Below, piece by piece: positions 1-7,178 of a DNA stretch of 9,471 nt. The notes beneath the pieces are model-generated. The model was not told the origin of the DNA. It saw only the letters and a program-made list of their open reading frames with translations, and made no database searches. Position numbers and translations under genes: made by a program. Position 1 is the first letter of the stretch, and every line of letters begins with the position of its first letter. This DNA comes from Ruminococcaceae bacterium UBA866 (lineage in GTDB: Bacteria; Bacillota; Clostridia; Oscillospirales; Ruminococcaceae), in NCBI GenBank assembly GCA_002295325.1, contig DBGA01000076.1:31518-40988 (forward strand), written 5' to 3'.

Positions 1-206
1 TTTCCACTTGTCAAAAGCACTTTTTTGCCTATTTCTTGAATAGTTTGCGGACCTTTGTGATGCAAGAGTTCAAGTGCCTCGAATTCTGTGAGATTAAGGG
101 GATAGCCTTTAATGTCCTTTTTTACGATATCTGAAATTGTGCGAAACGTTCTACAGAGCACTATAAAAAGTTTGAGTGACAAATTATTGCCATCTATATG
201 AATCAC
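1..206 (-). CDS. MarR-family transcriptional regulator, N-terminal part (gene runs off the left edge)
   Basis: Only the first ~65 codons are in the window, read leftward. The translation contains SLKLFIVLCRTFRTI, then NLTEFEALELLHHKGPQTIQEIGKKVLLTSG. This is the N-terminal dimerisation helix followed by the start of the winged helix of MarR proteins, closest in pattern to the MhqR/OhrR-like branch (TEF-x-LELLxHKG-x-IQxIG-K-LL). Such proteins are dimeric repressors that respond to reactive small molecules. The start is uncertain. The only in-frame ATG/GTG/TTG choices are a GTG (206-204), which lies inside the Shine-Dalgarno AGAGGTG, and a TTG (182-180), which is too far from it. The best-spaced codon is ATA at 197-195, or ATT at 203-201. 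I use the GTG as the outer limit. The gene is preceded by a strong promoter overlapped by a palindrome, so autorepression is likely. The DNA-binding helix and the rest of the protein lie outside the window. Confidence 0.8.
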   Translation of the reverse strand, partial: MIHIDGNNLSLKLFIVLCRTFRTISDIVKKDIKGYPLNLTEFEALELLHHKGPQTIQEIGKKVLLTSG

Positions 207-213
207 CTCTAAA

Positions 214-245
214 TTAATATTATCTTGAATTCGAGATAATATTAA
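214..245. promoter_or_regulatory. 32-bp near-perfect palindrome, probable MarR/MhqR-type operator
   Basis: The two arms pair at 15 of 16 positions around the centre GAATTC (227-232); the only mismatch is T226/G233. The core TATCTTGAATTCGAGATA resembles the inverted repeat reported for MhqR-type MarR repressors (tATCTcgaAtTCgAGATa, quoted from memory). It covers the -10 box and predicted start point of the leftward MarR gene, which fits autorepression. It ends 15 bp before the -35 box of the rightward glycosylase promoter, so an effect on that gene is less certain. Confidence 0.75.
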
Positions 246-267
246 CACAATTAAATGTGTTTGTCAA
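239..267 (-). promoter_or_regulatory. Sigma-A-type promoter of the MarR gene
   Basis: On the minus strand a perfect -35 box TTGACA (267-262) is followed by a 17-bp spacer and a -10 box TAATAT (244-239). The -10 lies inside the palindromic operator. The -35 box overlaps the -35 box of the divergent glycosylase promoter almost completely, so polymerase cannot occupy both at once. Confidence 0.75.
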
Positions 268-289
268 ATTAATTTTAAGTATATATTAT
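261..289 (+). promoter_or_regulatory. Sigma-A-type promoter of the glycosylase gene
   Basis: TTGTCA (261-266), a 17-bp spacer and TATTAT (284-289) give a good sigma-A match that would start transcription near 296, about 50 bp before the TTG start codon. The -35 box shares five bases with the leftward MarR -35 box. Confidence 0.6.
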
Positions 290-344
290 GCCCAATAATG
301 AAATGATAATTATTATATGACATGCGTTAGTGGAGGAACTATAA

Positions 345-854
345 TTGATAAAACGATTAACATCTGATTTTTATAATCAATCAGCCTTGATACTTGCACC
401 CAAAGTACTTGGTAAATTACTTTGTAGGGATATTGATGGAAAGATAGACAAATATCGGATTACAGAAACGGAAGCTTACTATGGTGAAGAAGATACAGCA
501 TGTCATGCAAGCAAAGGAAAAACGCAACGAACCAAAATTCTATATCAAAAAGGTGGACTTGCATACGTTTATCTTTGTTATGGAATTCATTCTTTACTAA
601 ATGTGGTTACAGGAAAGCAAGATCATCCTGAATGTGTTTTAATCAGGGGCGCTGGGAATTTTAATGGTCCGGGAAAGCTCACTAAAGCACTTCAAATTGA
701 CAGAGCCTTTAACTATGAAAACTTAATTATGTCTAAAAAACTTTGGCTTGAAGATGATGGATTTTCATATGAATATCAAACCACACCTAGAGTTGGTATT
801 GATTATGCAACCGAAGAATACAAGAATATTCATTGGCGCTTTCAATTAAAATAA
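345..854 (+). CDS. DNA-3-methyladenine glycosylase, AAG/MPG family (short form)
   Basis: A base-excision-repair enzyme that removes alkylated purines such as 3-methyladenine by cleaving the N-glycosidic bond and leaving an abasic site. The 169-residue protein shows the AAG-fold signatures in order: ETEAY (residues 41-45; E43 matches the catalytic glutamate and Y45 a base-stacking tyrosine of human AAG), H54, the RT-x-LYQKGGLAYVYLCYG strand (62-80), CVLIR (97-101), NGPGKLTKAL (107-116) and the terminal PRVGIDYA...WRF. It is shorter than the ~200 residues usual for the family: the segment between CVLIR and NGPGKL is reduced to a few residues and the tail is short. All recognisable catalytic positions remain, so it is probably active. 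Translation starts at TTG, eight bases after GGAGG (332-336); no in-frame ATG lies near. It is transcribed alone and divergently from the MarR gene, which may place it under that regulator. Confidence 0.9.
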   Translation: MIKRLTSDFYNQSALILAPKVLGKLLCRDIDGKIDKYRITETEAYYGEEDTACHASKGKTQRTKILYQKGGLAYVYLCYGIHSLLNVVTGKQDHPECVLIRGAGNFNGPGKLTKALQIDRAFNYENLIMSKKLWLEDDGFSYEYQTTPRVGIDYATEEYKNIHWRFQLK

Positions 855-870
855 AAATAGAAACGCCAAT
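832..870. terminator. Hairpin over the glycosylase stop codon (weak terminator candidate)
   Basis: The arms 832-843 (ATTGGCGCTTTC) and 860-870 (GAAACGCCAAT) pair over 11 bp with one bulged C around an A-rich loop that contains the TAA stop. No T-run follows on the plus strand, so it is a poor intrinsic terminator. It may protect the mRNA 3' end. Confidence 0.35.
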
Positions 871-967
871 AACCGTTGTAGTCTGTAGGGGAATTAGGTG
901 TTCAATAATATTATATTAAGTGATAAATAATATTAGCTAAATATATTTCTAAAAAGGTATTTCATGG

Positions 968-996
968 TTGTATTTGGTAAATACTAATGATATTAT
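968..996 (+). promoter_or_regulatory. Promoter for the enolase-ferredoxin-hcp unit
   Basis: TTGTAT (968-973), a 17-bp spacer and TATTAT (991-996) form a sigma-A-like promoter about 80 bp before the enolase start. The 222-bp gap between the glycosylase and enolase is otherwise AT-rich; I see no gene or riboswitch in it. Confidence 0.5.
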
Positions 997-1022
997 GTAA
1001 AAAAGAGATGTAATAAAATTAA

Positions 1023-2297
<1,275 letters not shown>

Positions 2298-2354
2298 TTG
2301 TATATCGAAAATGAGCTGAAGGAAAAAGCTAATTTTGCTAAAATACACAAATGA
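2298..2354 (+). other. Orphaned enolase C-terminal tail after the premature stop
   Basis: Eighteen sense codons in the enolase frame (beginning LYIENELKEK) follow the TAA and end at TGA 2352-2354, 12 bases before the ferredoxin ATG. The IENEL segment matches the RIEDEL/RIEEEL motif near the end of enolases at the correct distance from AKY. The stretch also carries the ferredoxin Shine-Dalgarno just beyond its end. It would be translated only by readthrough. Confidence 0.65.
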
Positions 2355-2366
2355 AAGGAGTAAGTT

Positions 2367-2555
2367 ATGAAAGCATATGTAGATCAAAGTGGTTGCATTG
2401 GTTGTGGACTTTGCGCCTCAATCTGTCCGGAAGTGTTTGAAATGAATGATGATAACATTGCACAAGTTATTTGCGAGGAAATTCCAGAGGATCAAATAGA
2501 AACTGCAATAGAAGCACAGGATGGATGTCCTGTTTCGGTCATCACGGTAGAATAA
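2367..2555 (+). CDS. Small single-[4Fe-4S] ferredoxin
   Basis: A soluble one-electron carrier of 62 residues. The cluster motif is C10-x2-C13-x2-C16 with the distal ligand C54 in GCPVSVI, as in one-cluster clostridial and Bacillus-type ferredoxins. C20 in CASICP is the leftover of the two-cluster pattern and lacks the partner cysteines for a second cluster. The acidic middle and the N-terminal MKAYVDQSGCIGCGLC are typical. The start has AAAGGAG (2354-2360) at ideal spacing. It sits directly upstream of hcp, and by context it is the probable physiological electron donor for that reductase; the pairing is inferred, not shown. Its stop codon (2553-2555) is in the same frame as the following cysteine-rich segment and hcp, separated from the next ATG by a single codon. 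Confidence 0.92.
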   Translation: MKAYVDQSGCIGCGLCASICPEVFEMNDDNIAQVICEEIPEDQIETAIEAQDGCPVSVITVE

Positions 2556-2558
2556 TAT

Positions 2559-2720
2559 ATGGACAATGCAGGCAACAACATAAACTGTACTTGTAGATGG
2601 AAAAACTGCAAAAGACATGGAAATTGTGAAGAATGCATTACACACCACAAAAATCACGCAAAATATCCTTTGCCACATTGCATTAAAAAACCAAAATTAA
2701 AAGGAAAAGAGGAAAAAGCA
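2559..2720 (+). CDS. Cysteine-rich 54-codon segment in frame ahead of hcp (N-terminal extension or fused small protein)
   Basis: This open stretch begins with ATG three bases after the ferredoxin stop and runs into hcp without a stop. Its cysteines follow the pattern C10-x-C12-x4-C17-x5-C23-x2-C26-x14-C41, around CTCRWKNCKRHGNCEEC and LPHC, then a lysine-rich tail. The pattern looks like a small metal-binding knuckle and recalls short stand-alone clostridial proteins with C-x-C-x4-C-x5-C-x2-C (possibly DUF6485-like; recalled, not searched). No clear Shine-Dalgarno precedes this ATG, so translation would rely on coupling to ferredoxin termination. If it is translated, the product is a 577-residue fusion with Hcp. 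A stand-alone gene that lost its stop codon is the alternative origin. Its function is unknown. Confidence 0.5.
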
Positions 2721-4292
2721 ATGAGTGATATGTTTTGCTTTCAATGCCAGCAAACTGCCGGCAATAAAGGTTGTGTTAAGGTAGGAGTTTGTGGAAAACA
2801 GCCTGATACTGCAAATCTGCAAGATGATTTGGTTTGTGAGCTGATTAAACTAGCACAAGCTGCTACTGAAAAAAATAGCACAAAATTGTCTGATAGGCTG
2901 ATTGTAGACGGTTTATTTGTCACACTTACAAATGTGAATTTTGATAATAAAAGCATTACGAAATACATTGAAAATGTTATCCAAGAAAGAAAAAATATCA
3001 GCGGAAATAAAGACTTTGATGTTGTCAGTTTGTTTAAAGGCGAAACTGATATTGTTTCACTACGTTCTACTCTTTTATTCGGAATGAAGGGTATGGCAGC
3101 TTATGCTCATCATTGTTGGAATTTGGGATATGAAGACAAAGAAGTGACACAGTGGTTTTATAAAGGTCTTTGCGCAGTAAACAGCGAGCATACAATCGAA
3201 GAGTGGTTGGCCCTCATTATGGAATTTGGAAAGATAAACTTGAAATGCATGGAACAACTCGATAAAGCAAACACAGAAAGTTTTGGTACCCCTGTTCCAA
3301 CAAAGGTCAATACTGATATCAAAAAAGGTCCGTTTATTGTTGTTTCTGGTCATGATTTACATGATTTAGTAATGCTATTAAAACAGACAGAGGGCATGGG
3401 AATTAATATTTACACTCACGGCGAAATGCTTCCTGCGCACGGTTATCCAGAACTCAAAAAATACACGCATTTAGTTGGAAATTTCGGTACAGCATGGCAA
3501 AGTCAACAAAAAGAGTTTGTGGACATACCAGCCCCTGTGTTGTTTACAACAAACTGCATTATGGCTCAACGCCCAAGCTACCAAGATAGGATTTATACCA
3601 CTTCGGTTGTTGGTTATGAGGGGTTAATTCATATTGAGGCTGATGAAAATGGTTATAAGGATTTTTCTCCTCTTATAAATCAAGCCAAAGAACTCGGTGG
3701 TTATGAACATGATCGCAGTATGAGTGGAATTAACGGTGGTCACATCCTAACGACTGGATTTGGGCACGGAACAGTTTTGGCAAATGCTCCTGCAATTATA
3801 GACGCTGTAAAATCTGGAGCAATCAAACACTTCTTCTTGGTTGGTGGTTGCGATGGTGCTCATCCTGGAAGAAGCTATTACACTGATTTTGTTAAGCAAA
3901 CCCCTATGGATAGTATTGTTTTAACATTGGCTTGTGGAAAATATCGATTTAACGACCTTGATTTAGGCGAGATAGGTGGCTTTCCACGAATCATGGATGT
4001 TGGACAGTGTAATGATGCCTATGGTGCAATTAAAATTGCTTTGGCTCTTTCTGATGCATTCGGATGCTCTGTAAATGAACTTCCACTATCCATTGTTTTA
4101 ACTTGGTATGAGCAAAAAGCTGTCTGTGTCCTTTTAACCCTATTGTCATTGGGCATTAAAAATATGTACCTCGGTCCAACTATCCCAGCATTTTTGTCCG
4201 AAACAGTAGTTAAAGTTTTGGTAGATACCTTTGGACTACAACCAATTACTGCACCAGAACAAGATATGGATGCAATGCTACATCGTGGATAA
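2721..4292 (+). CDS. hcp: Hybrid-cluster protein (hydroxylamine/NO reductase type), class I
   Basis: An iron-sulfur oxidoreductase that reduces hydroxylamine to ammonia in vitro and is linked to NO or nitrosative-stress detoxification in anaerobes. From the ATG at 2721 it has 523 residues. The N-terminal cubane motif is C6-x2-C9-x8-C18-x5-C24, the class I spacing (class II has x11 and x6). All hybrid-cluster ligands are recognisable: H211 (SGHDL), E235 (HGEMLPAHG), C279 (TTNC), C377 (GGCDGAHPGR), C405 (LACGKYRF), C430 (GQCND), E464 and K466 (WYEQK). I chose this start because the protein begins with the family's usual N-terminus (MFCFQCQQTA) and AGAGG (2708-2712) lies eight bases upstream. 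The open frame extends back to ATG 2559 through a cysteine-rich segment, so a longer 577-residue product is possible. It follows ferredoxin in one transcription unit and is closed by a hairpin terminator. Confidence 0.95.
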   Translation: MSDMFCFQCQQTAGNKGCVKVGVCGKQPDTANLQDDLVCELIKLAQAATEKNSTKLSDRLIVDGLFVTLTNVNFDNKSITKYIENVIQERKNISGNKDFDVVSLFKGETDIVSLRSTLLFGMKGMAAYAHHCWNLGYEDKEVTQWFYKGLCAVNSEHTIEEWLALIMEFGKINLKCMEQLDKANTESFGTPVPTKVNTDIKKGPFIVVSGHDLHDLVMLLKQTEGMGINIYTHGEMLPAHGYPELKKYTHLVGNFGTAWQSQQKEFVDIPAPVLFTTNCIMAQRPSYQDRIYTTSVVGYEGLIHIEADENGYKDFSPLINQAKELGGYEHDRSMSGINGGHILTTGFGHGTVLANAPAIIDAVKSGAIKHFFLVGGCDGAHPGRSYYTDFVKQTPMDSIVLTLACGKYRFNDLDLGEIGGFPRIMDVGQCNDAYGAIKIALALSDAFGCSVNELPLSIVLTWYEQKAVCVLLTLLSLGIKNMYLGPTIPAFLSETVVKVLVDTFGLQPITAPEQDMDAMLHRG

Positions 4293-4350
4293 CAGCCATA
4301 TAAAATAATGCTTGCCTCAAAAATCATATTGCACAGTAAATTCATTTGTT

Positions 4351-4404
4351 AGAACCAACTACTGCTTAATTATATTGAGTAGCAGTTGGTTCTATTTTAG
4401 TTTT
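4351..4404 (+). terminator. Intrinsic terminator after hcp
   Basis: AGAACCAACT (4351-4360) pairs with AGTTGGTTCT (4384-4393) in a 10-bp perfect stem, with further weak inner pairing, and is followed by the T-rich run ATTTTAGTTTT. It ends the enolase-ferredoxin-hcp transcription unit about 60 bp after the hcp stop. Confidence 0.75.
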
Positions 4405-4501
4405 CAAGCTGGTATGAAAATTTTTCATGAATAGGACAAATGGTAAAGTGAATATAGATGATATGAACAGATAATGCAAACAGCAAAAGAGGTGGATATG
4501 T

Positions 4502-5269
4502 ATGAAAATTTTTATTGTGACAAAAAAACATCTAAAAATATTGTTACTGTCTATGGTTTTTATATCGACGGTTATTGCGACAGGTTTTATAATCAATCAA
4601 CTTGATTTTGTTTCAGCAAGCCCCAAAAAAATACCAATCTACGCTGTAAACACCGAGGAAAAAAAGATAGCTTTGACCTTTGATTGTGCGTGGGAGAATA
4701 GCGACAGCCAGATTATAATGGATTTGTTGGATAAAAATAAAATTAAGGCTACATTTTTTACCACAGGCGATTGGTGTGAGCGTTATCCCGATGATGTAAA
4801 ATTGTTTTTTTCAAATGGTCACGCAGTAGAAAATCATAGCTATAAACACCCACACGTTGCGTCTATTTCAGCTGAAAAGCTAATAGAGGATACAGATAAA
4901 TGTGACGAAATTATAACAAGTCTTACTGGGAAAAAACCTACTTTATATCGCTCGCCATATGGTGAGTATTCAAATCAAATGCTAACTACCTTTGAGGAGA
5001 AATTAAAGCACAAGGTTATTCAATGGGATGTTGACAGTATCGATTGGAAGGGTAGGGAAGCTACTGCAATGGTGGAAGCTGTAACAAAAAAGGTGAGAAA
5101 CGGGAGTATTATTCTTTTTCACAATGACACCAAGAATACACCACAGGCACTAGCACAAATTATCCCACAGTTAAAAGGTGAGGGGTATGAGTTTGTACTC
5201 GTTAGTGACTTGATTTATCAAGATAATTTTAGACTAGACCACGAGGGTAGACAGGTGAAGTTGCCATAA
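4502..5269 (+). CDS. Membrane-anchored NodB-domain polysaccharide deacetylase (PdaB-like)
   Basis: A carbohydrate esterase family 4 protein that would remove acetyl groups from peptidoglycan or another extracellular polysaccharide. Residues ~10-32 form a basic-then-hydrophobic signal anchor. The NodB domain spans ~53-240, with motif 1 TFDCAW (59-64; D61 is the catalytic-base position), motif 2 H112-x3-H116 (NHSYKH), motif 3 RSPYG (150-154), motif 4 around WDVDSIDW (175-182) and motif 5 LFHND with H207. The second motif-1 aspartate, normally a metal ligand, is Cys62; clostridial homologues often show TFDCAW or TFDAAW here, so this is probably a subfamily trait rather than inactivation. AGAGGTGG precedes the ATG closely; an ATG four bases upstream is out of frame. 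It appears monocistronic between two terminators. PdaB-like proteins act in spore cortex formation, but no sporulation promoter could be assigned here. Confidence 0.88.
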   Translation: MKIFIVTKKHLKILLLSMVFISTVIATGFIINQLDFVSASPKKIPIYAVNTEEKKIALTFDCAWENSDSQIIMDLLDKNKIKATFFTTGDWCERYPDDVKLFFSNGHAVENHSYKHPHVASISAEKLIEDTDKCDEIITSLTGKKPTLYRSPYGEYSNQMLTTFEEKLKHKVIQWDVDSIDWKGREATAMVEAVTKKVRNGSIILFHNDTKNTPQALAQIIPQLKGEGYEFVLVSDLIYQDNFRLDHEGRQVKLP

Positions 5270-5272
5270 AAA

Positions 5273-5308
5273 TACTAAGCTCTTGAGTGAAAACTCAAGA
5301 GCTTAGTA
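5273..5308. terminator. Perfect 16-bp GAAA-loop hairpin, convergent terminator
   Basis: Arms 5273-5288 and 5293-5308 pair perfectly around a GAAA loop, directly after the deacetylase stop. On the plus strand only a weak T-stretch (AAATTTT) follows some bases later. On the minus strand the stem is followed at once by ATTTTTA, so it is a strong terminator for the leftward genes and probably serves both directions. Confidence 0.8.
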
Positions 5309-5380
5309 GCCTTGGAAATTTTGTGTAAATAGAAATTCAATTCAGACAAGAAAAATAGCTTTTGTAATGGATTTGTTTTA

Positions 5381-5635
5381 GTCAATTACAAATGTTGTAT
5401 TACGCAGTGTGTTTTTGTGTTTATCCACACCTTGATAGGTGTAAATTCGTGCTCCGCCACCTTTTTTTGGTTAATTACGCGCCAATGATAGTTTGACTCT
5501 GTTGAAGTCTCTCAGCATTAATGTCATAGAGTGCAATCTCAAAATCTTTCAGTGCGGGGGAAAACACACAGTTTGCAGGCAGGTTGTGGGCAAACACTGT
5601 ACTGACAGAGCCCCCATGAAAGTAATTTTTATCAT
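5381..5635 (-). pseudogene. Decayed glycoside hydrolase family 4 gene (alpha-galactosidase/alpha-glucosidase type), N-terminal remnant
   Basis: No intact frame exists, but three leftward pieces align in order with the N-terminus of GH4 enzymes. MIKITFMGA (from ATG 5635-5633) is the NAD-binding strand and glycine loop. After a frame change comes STVFA...FSPALKDFEIALYDINAERL...TII, which ends at TAA 5477-5475. After another frame change comes GGGARIYTYQGVDK...LRNTTFVID (5461-5381), ending at TAA 5380-5378. In intact proteins the order is KITF-x-GAGS, PALKDFEIALYDID, ARI-x-TY-x-GV and A-x-FVI. At least two frameshifts are needed, and the remaining ~350 residues of a GH4 enzyme are absent, so this is a dead remnant. 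Active GH4 enzymes hydrolyse glycosides by an NAD- and Mn-dependent redox-elimination route in the cytosol. The stretch 5309-5380 holds nothing I recognise. Confidence 0.75.
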
Positions 5636-5678
5636 CTTTTAATTTCTTTGTTCATTTCCATAATTACTATAGCTTTCG

Positions 5679-6656
5679 CTAAAGATTAAGCATAATAATC
5701 GCAGCTATTCCTATAGCAATGCCAATCATTCCAAAGCGACTCATAGTTTCCTTTAATACAATCCGAGAATATAGAGTGACAGTGATAATTAAACCACCTA
5801 ATACAAAAGGAAACAGATATGCACTTGGCACACGTGAAGTCAAATATATAACGACTGCATTTCCTGCACCGCTTCCGAGCGCAACTAAAAAAATTAGCAT
5901 AAGGGAATTTTTAATCAGCGTTATATCATTTTTTACGCTAGTCTTTTGCTTTGTAGAAAATGTTATAAGTAGGTAGAACACCATACTTAAAACAAAAGCA
6001 AAAGCAAAGCTAATAGTCATCATGGCAACATATTCCTTGCCTCCTGTAATCGTTTGTTGAATCTTAGAGGTTATAGAGCCGCAGCCGTTTAAGAACCAAC
6101 TCAAAAAGCAAAAAATCAGCCATTTTTTATTAACCTTGCTGTTTGATTTATTTCCTGAAATGCTTATAAAATAGAACGATATTAAAAATAGCAACAGTCC
6201 CAATATAGTGGTCAGCTTTACGCTTTCCTTCCAGAAAATAATTCCTGCGACAGCTGGGATTATCATACTTGCAGAAAACATAAAGGTTGTATAGGAGAGA
6301 GGCCCTGTTTGCAGTGCATAATAATATACAATGATTGTGACTACAAAAGTTGCCCCCATTGCAAAGCCCCATATAATCGTCGGCAGGCTAATGGATTCTT
6401 TGGCAAAAATTGTCCACACTAAGAAGAAGACGGTAATCATGCCGGAAAATGTGCTGGTAGTGAGCAGGTTTTCACGCAAATTTGAAACTGTTATTTTTCG
6501 CAAAGCTAAACTCTGCATTGCTAAAAAAACAATGGCAACAAGTATCAATACAATCATAATAAAACCTATACCTTTCTGGATTGTGTCCTTTAAAAAATAA
6601 TTGCCATAGGAGTGAAGAGATTTTTTAGCAAGGAAAGCGAACTTGCTCTGAAACAT
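5679..6656 (-). CDS. EamA/DMT-superfamily membrane permease
   Basis: An integral membrane protein of 325 residues with about ten hydrophobic segments (roughly 31-51, 68-84, 93-113, 120-141, 148-168, 178-190, 210-233, 251-272, 279-297 and 306-325). It is built from two EamA repeats, each ending in the typical acidic motif (FWKE 141-144 and VLKE 300-303, followed by G-rich helices). The family exports or imports metabolites such as amino acids or sugars-related compounds; the substrate cannot be read from sequence. The start is doubtful: ATG 6656 has no ribosome site (CTCCC precedes it), and the first ~30 residues are hydrophilic and lie outside the family domain. Met34 (6557) opens the first membrane helix and has GAAAGG 13 bases upstream, with ATAGG nearer. 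Stop TAG at 5681-5679, before the GH4 remnant. It lies downstream of an IS remnant and seems to have its own promoter. Confidence 0.82.
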   Translation of the reverse strand: MFQSKFAFLAKKSLHSYGNYFLKDTIQKGIGFIMIVLILVAIVFLAMQSLALRKITVSNLRENLLTTSTFSGMITVFFLVWTIFAKESISLPTIIWGFAMGATFVVTIIVYYYALQTGPLSYTTFMFSASMIIPAVAGIIFWKESVKLTTILGLLLFLISFYFISISGNKSNSKVNKKWLIFCFLSWFLNGCGSITSKIQQTITGGKEYVAMMTISFAFAFVLSMVFYLLITFSTKQKTSVKNDITLIKNSLMLIFLVALGSGAGNAVVIYLTSRVPSAYLFPFVLGGLIITVTLYSRIVLKETMSRFGMIGIAIGIAAIIMLNL

Positions 6657-6677
6657 GGGAGTTTTATGTTCTGTGCT

Positions 6678-6706
6678 ACAATAAAGTTGTAACAGACCTT
6701 TGTAAA
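6678..6706 (-). promoter_or_regulatory. Possible promoter of the EamA gene
   Basis: On the minus strand TTTACA (6706-6701), a 17-bp spacer and TATTGT (6683-6678) fit a sigma-A promoter. Transcription from it would start near 6671, only ~15 bases before ATG 6656, which favours the internal start at 6557. Confidence 0.4.
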
Positions 6707-6746
6707 ATATATATTAATGTAAAGAAATAGACTGGTTGCAAACGGG

Positions 6747-7148
6747 AGTTTATAGGACAGAAGTATAGTCGAATCAAGTTGCTCTGATAAAATCGACGCT
6801 CAGCTTGCTATACAAACTTTAAAGAAAGCTATTTTAGACTAGATTTAACTTAGCGGTGTAATCCTTAATTTAGACCCAGAAAGCCAATATACGTCAAAGG
6901 ATTTTGCTGGATTTCGTATAAATAATCATATCATACAAAGCATGAGCCACAAAGGTGGTCCCTACGACAATGCTCCGATGGAGTGTTATTACAATACGCT
7001 CAAAAATGAATACATAAATTTTTCATTTAAGGCTGAGTCTGAGCTTGATAACGCAGTAAATGAGTTTGCGTATTGCTGATACAATTATGTACGACCACAT
7101 TCCTATAATGGTTGATTAACACCAGTAGCTCCAAGAAAGGCTACATGA
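6747..7148 (+). mobile_element. IS3-family transposase (OrfB) remnant, decayed
   Basis: One plus-strand frame carries the C-terminal half of an IS3-family DDE transposase: DRSIV...SDKIDAQLAIQTLKKAI, then GVILNLDPESQYTSKDF (second catalytic Asp), QSMSHKGGPYDNAPMECYYNTLKNE (catalytic Glu), and YNYVRPHSYNG-stop-LTPVAPRK. The frame is broken by stops at 6753 (TAG), 6840 (TAG), 6846 (TAA), 7077 (TGA) and 7113 (TGA), and ends at TGA 7146. The N-terminal half, the first catalytic Asp and OrfA are missing, and clear terminal repeats are not visible. The element is therefore dead and 5'-truncated. Its right end lies close to the point where the leftward AEC-type permease gene loses homology, so the insertion probably broke that gene. 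From 6657 to 6746 I see only the EamA promoter region. Confidence 0.88.
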
Positions 7149-7178
7149 AAAATTAATACACTCACGTTATAATTTTGC

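Noticed and set aside
2418..3353. Minus-strand open frames opposite ferredoxin and hcp
   Set aside because: Hydrophobic or Cys-rich composition comes from reading conserved plus-strand codons backward; no family match or start signals.
4405..4501. Sporulation (sigma-G/E) promoter ahead of the deacetylase, and the small palindrome ATGAAAATTTTTCAT at 4414-4428
   Set aside because: No pair of boxes with proper spacing could be matched, and the 15-bp palindrome is AT-rich enough to arise by chance.
5719..6600. Plus-strand open frames within the EamA permease
   Set aside because: Antisense to a clear ten-helix membrane protein, with no ribosome sites or family features.
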